Assembly (NCBI RefSeq): GCF_021474405.1
Contig: NZ_JAKEIO010000016.1
Coordinates: 1-64,000, forward strand
Length of the DNA: 64,000 bases
Source of the DNA: [Streptosporangium] indianense
GTDB taxonomy: Bacteria > Actinomycetota > Actinomycetes > Streptomycetales > Streptomycetaceae
Direction of reading: 5' to 3'
Below, in pieces: positions 61,685 through 64,000 of this stretch. Position 1 is the stretch's first letter. Each line of letters starts with the position of its first letter. The position numbers and the translations under genes are program-made. The notes beneath the pieces were generated by a model. It saw nothing but the letters and a program-made list of their open reading frames with translations. It made no database searches and had not been told where the DNA came from.

Positions 61685-62800
61685 TCAGGTCCGTACGACG
61701 CCGAACCGGATGTCGTACGCCGACCCCGGGTGCATGACGTGCAGCATCCGCTCCCCCTCGGCGGTGACCTCGTCCCGCTGCGTGCGGGTGAGGCGGTCGA
61801 AGGGCTCGATCACGAGCGCGTCCTCCTCCAGCCGCCACAGCCCCGCGAGGAAACCGTCGACGAGGAGCGTGCGGTAGGCCATGTTGCCCTTCCACGAGCG
61901 GCCCCGGTACTCGGGCGGGACGACGCGGCCGCGGTCGGCGTGCGAGAGCAGCAGGTTGTCGAACTCGGGCAGGAAACGCGGCGGTGCCGGGGTGTCCGGG
62001 TCGGGGCGGGGGGCGTCCGGGAGGTCGAAGAGTTCGACGCCGCTGTCGTCCCGGAAGGTCACGAGCCGCGGGCGGAGGCGTTCGAAGGCGTCGCGCAGCC
62101 GGGTCATACCGGCCCAGGCCTGCATGTCCTTCACCGAGGCCGGGCCGAAAGCGGCGAGATAGCGCAGGACGACCGCGTCGGGCGCGGGGGCGGGCTGCGC
62201 GGGCCGGCCGAGCCAGTGCTCGGCGGTGGTGAGTCGGACCTGCCCACTGCGCCCCCACAGCCCGCGGGGCGTCACCTGCACGAGCGGGAGGCGGCAGCGG
62301 GCGGCGACGGCCAGGGCCTGCGGATCGGCGTGGGGCCACTCCTCGAGCAGGGCCTCGCGCAGTTGCCCCATCGTACGGGGCTCGGTCTCGACGAGGTCGC
62401 GGGCGAGCGCGGCGAGCCGTTCCAGGTCGACCCCGGCGAGCCCCTTGCGGAAGGTGACGAGTTCCCGGTCGCGGGCGGGTTGCACCAGCGGCCGCAGGGT
62501 GAGGCAGTCGTCCGCGGTGTGGGTGTGGATGGTGGAGCGCATCGTGACGATCCGGACGGCCTCGCGGCCGGCCATCAGCCGGGACAGGTCCTCGGGGGCG
62601 AACCCGTCGAGCCGGGCGGCGAGCGCGTAGTACGGCGGCGTGACGTTCTGCGCCTGGAGCCCGAGCAGGTGCTCGACGGCCGCCGCGGCCGAGAGCCGGG
62701 CGGGGCGCAGCAGCAACTGCCGGTCGAGGGTCGCCCGGTTCAGGGCACGCGCGCCGAGCAGGGGTGGCGTGCCGGTGACGCTCCGCTTGCTGTTCGTCAT
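61685..62800 (-). CDS. AlkZ-family winged-helix DNA glycosylase-like protein (HTH_42)
   Basis: A 371-aa protein of tandem winged helices. The family QxQ motif is in VEHLLGLQAQNVTPPY near residue 45, where AlkZ/YcaQ-type enzymes place the two catalytic Gln; MRSTIHTHTADDCLTLRP, EFDNLLLSHADRGRVV and VDGFLAGLW are further family segments. AlkZ excises bulky or crosslinked alkylpurines in azinomycin producers, while relatives have a general role; no toxin cluster is seen here. Start: ATG 62800 (MTNSKRS) or GTG 62809; neither has a clear ribosome-binding site. Confidence 0.85.
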   Translation of the reverse strand: MTNSKRSVTGTPPLLGARALNRATLDRQLLLRPARLSAAAAVEHLLGLQAQNVTPPYYALAARLDGFAPEDLSRLMAGREAVRIVTMRSTIHTHTADDCLTLRPLVQPARDRELVTFRKGLAGVDLERLAALARDLVETEPRTMGQLREALLEEWPHADPQALAVAARCRLPLVQVTPRGLWGRSGQVRLTTAEHWLGRPAQPAPAPDAVVLRYLAAFGPASVKDMQAWAGMTRLRDAFERLRPRLVTFRDDSGVELFDLPDAPRPDPDTPAPPRFLPEFDNLLLSHADRGRVVPPEYRGRSWKGNMAYRTLLVDGFLAGLWRLEEDALVIEPFDRLTRTQRDEVTAEGERMLHVMHPGSAYDIRFGVVRT

Positions 62801-62822
62801 GTGAGGCACGGTAGCGGGGGTT

Positions 62823-62841
62823 GCGGACAGGTTCTGTCCGC
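62823..62841. promoter_or_regulatory. 8-bp-arm palindrome upstream of glycosylase and isochorismatase
   Basis: GCGGACAG-GTT-CTGTCCGC is a perfect dyad, 14-23 bp upstream of the glycosylase start candidates and in the 257-bp divergent region. It is probably an operator rather than a terminator, since no gene ends here. The remaining spacer shows no further clear element. Confidence 0.5.
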
Positions 62842-63066
62842 GACTCCGGACGGGGGCCGCCGGAGGCTTTCCCGAGGCGTTCGTTCCCGTACGTCGCCGG
62901 TATCGCCAAGGACGCCGTGATCACGGGCCGGGGGGCCTCCGGGCGGGTTGTTAGTCCAGCCGCGCCGCCGGGTACTCAGAGGTGCGTTCCCGCACCCCGC
63001 ACCACACGCTCCACCCGGGAGATCCGATGTTCCGACCTCTTCCGCAACGCGATCCCGCCACATCCC

Positions 63067-63669
63067 ATGAGTGACAGCACCGAAGGGGCGGCCGAGGGCA
63101 GAGGGCGTGGCGCCGACCCGGCACGATCGGCTCTGATCGTGATCGACATGATCAACACCTACGACCACGAGGACGCGGAGCTCCTCGTGCCGTCCGTCGA
63201 GCAGGTCGTGCCCGTTCTGACGGAGATGATCGGCCGGGCCCGTGAGGCCGACGTCCCCGTGATCTACGTGAACGACAACTTCGGGCTGTGGCGCTCCCAC
63301 CACGGAGAGCTGCTGGACGCCGCCCTGTCCCAGCCGAACGCCCATCTGATCGAGCCGATCCGGCCCGACGACCGGTCGCTCTTCGTGATGAAGGCCCGCC
63401 ACTCGGTCTTCTTCGAGACCCCCTTGTCCTATCTGCTGTGGAGCCTGGACGTCGGGCATGTGATCCTGACCGGCCAGGTCACCGAGCAGTGCGTCCTGTA
63501 CTCCGCCCTGGACGCACACATCCGCCACCTGGACGTCTCGGTCCCGAAGGACGCCGTGGCCTCCATCCATCCTCATCTGGCGTCCGCGGCCCTGGAGATG
63601 ATGGGGCGCAACATGGGCGCCCGGATCACCACGGCGAAGGAGACCGAGTTCACGCCCGGTGAGCACTGA
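63067..63669 (+). CDS. Isochorismatase-like cysteine hydrolase
   Basis: A 200-aa alpha/beta hydrolase of the isochorismatase/nicotinamidase superfamily. Catalytic Asp in ALIVIDMINTYDH (about residue 26), Lys in FVMKARHSVFFETPL (about 110) and Cys in TGQVTEQCVLYSALDA (about 150). No carrier-protein domain as in EntB, and no 2,3-DHBA genes nearby. Substrate unknown; nicotinamide-type or carbamoyl substrates are possible. ATG 63067 gives a normal N-terminus; upstream lies 257 bp without a gene. Confidence 0.9.
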   Translation: MSDSTEGAAEGRGRGADPARSALIVIDMINTYDHEDAELLVPSVEQVVPVLTEMIGRAREADVPVIYVNDNFGLWRSHHGELLDAALSQPNAHLIEPIRPDDRSLFVMKARHSVFFETPLSYLLWSLDVGHVILTGQVTEQCVLYSALDAHIRHLDVSVPKDAVASIHPHLASAALEMMGRNMGARITTAKETEFTPGEH

Positions 63670-63708
63670 GACCCGTACGGCGGTCGTCGCCCGCTCGCCC
63701 CGCGGGGC

Positions 63709-64000
63709 TCAGCCGCAGCGGCGGCCGGAGTTGATGCAGGCGACGGCCCGCTTCATCAGCCGGTCGGGCATCGCGTTGATGAAGTCGCCGTGGTCGGTGA
63801 CCGGCTTGTGCAGCGACTCGGGGAAGCTGTCCACGGCGAAGCGGGTACTGCCGGCCAGACCGCTGTAGGTGAGGCGCTGCACGAGCTGCGGGACCGCCTT
63901 GAACCCGGCCGGGCACCTGCCCCGGGCGTCGGTGAAGGCGACGTGGCTGCGGTGGTCGGCGCTGTCGGTGTTCCGGCCGTCCCAGCAGCTCTGGAAGCGC
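63709..64000 (-). CDS. C-terminal end of DUF1996-domain protein, cut by window edge
   Basis: A frame open to the right edge (96 codons before TGA at 63711-63709) reads [40 protein letters not shown] and ends in CINSGRRCG. CWDGxxxDSxxHxxHVA followed by CPxxFxxxxPxL is the signature of secreted DUF1996 proteins; the conserved Cys residues suggest disulphides. The function is unknown; some relatives are WSC-linked surface proteins in fungi and secreted proteins in Streptomyces. Confidence 0.85.
   Translation of the reverse strand, partial: RFQSCWDGRNTDSADHRSHVAFTDARGRCPAGFKAVPQLVQRLTYSGLAGSTRFAVDSFPESLHKPVTDHGDFINAMPDRLMKRAVACINSGRRCG

Overview
The window is high-GC actinobacterial DNA with strongly GC-biased third codon positions, Shine-Dalgarno-led genes, frequent GTG starts and many one- to four-base stop/start overlaps. 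The gene set (AllR-type IclR regulator, allantoinase, allantoicase, malate synthase A, glyoxylate carboligase, urate hydroxylase, CYP152, RNase Sa-like RNase, LuxR/AAA regulator next to a trypsin) points to Streptomyces. From memory the order resembles the S. coelicolor SCO6195-SCO6262 interval in reverse, with accessory insertions.

Layout. 0-10 kb: a large Ala/Pro/Arg-rich protein cut by the left edge, a SNF2 helicase, a ROK sugar kinase with a coupled membrane protein, a GntR/UTRA regulator divergent from a Gfo/Idh dehydrogenase, and a two-component system. 10-13.2 kb: a small membrane protein, a secreted RNase, an AIM24 protein, an SDR and a 16 x 16-bp tandem array. 13.2-20 kb: allantoicase, allantoinase, divergent IclR regulator, MocA/MobA-like nucleotidyltransferase and malate synthase. 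20-37.5 kb, accessory: SelW-like/HipA-like pair, CYP152 peroxygenase, degenerate repeats, Rieske and DUF1360 proteins, a frameshifted FecCD permease remnant, an amino-acid permease, two NIS siderophore synthetases with a Cys-rich ferredoxin-like protein, a VWA operon, HxlR regulator/aminotransferase pair, DUF2243-CtaG pair, thioesterase and a sigma-factor remnant. 37.9-52 kb: Ser/Thr kinase, urate/xanthine permease, 8-oxoguanine/guanine deaminase-like enzyme, urate hydroxylase, HIU hydrolase and OHCU decarboxylase, small HTH regulator, then hydroxypyruvate isomerase, tartronate semialdehyde reductase, catalase and glyoxylate carboligase. 52-64 kb: zinc-ribbon protein, GNAT, two acyl-CoA synthetases, GAF-LuxR regulator, LAL regulator with trypsin, AlkZ-like glycosylase, isochorismatase and the end of a DUF1996 protein.

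The purine genes form one dispersed pathway: urate uptake and oxidation to allantoin, with catalase removing the peroxide, hydrolysis to ureidoglycolate and urea, and two exits for glyoxylate (malate synthase; carboligase-isomerase-reductase to glycerate). Five promoter regions (allB, allR, aceB, hyi, gcl) carry paired TTCC-N7-GGAA-like boxes whose centres are 21 bp apart, and the catalase promoter has one such box with a poor partner. A second dyad, TCAAC-N5-GTTGA, is shared by the catalase, urate-operon and allB promoters, with a weaker copy at aceB. I consider this two-motif code the most interesting regulatory signal here. No tRNA, rRNA, CRISPR array or intact insertion sequence was seen.
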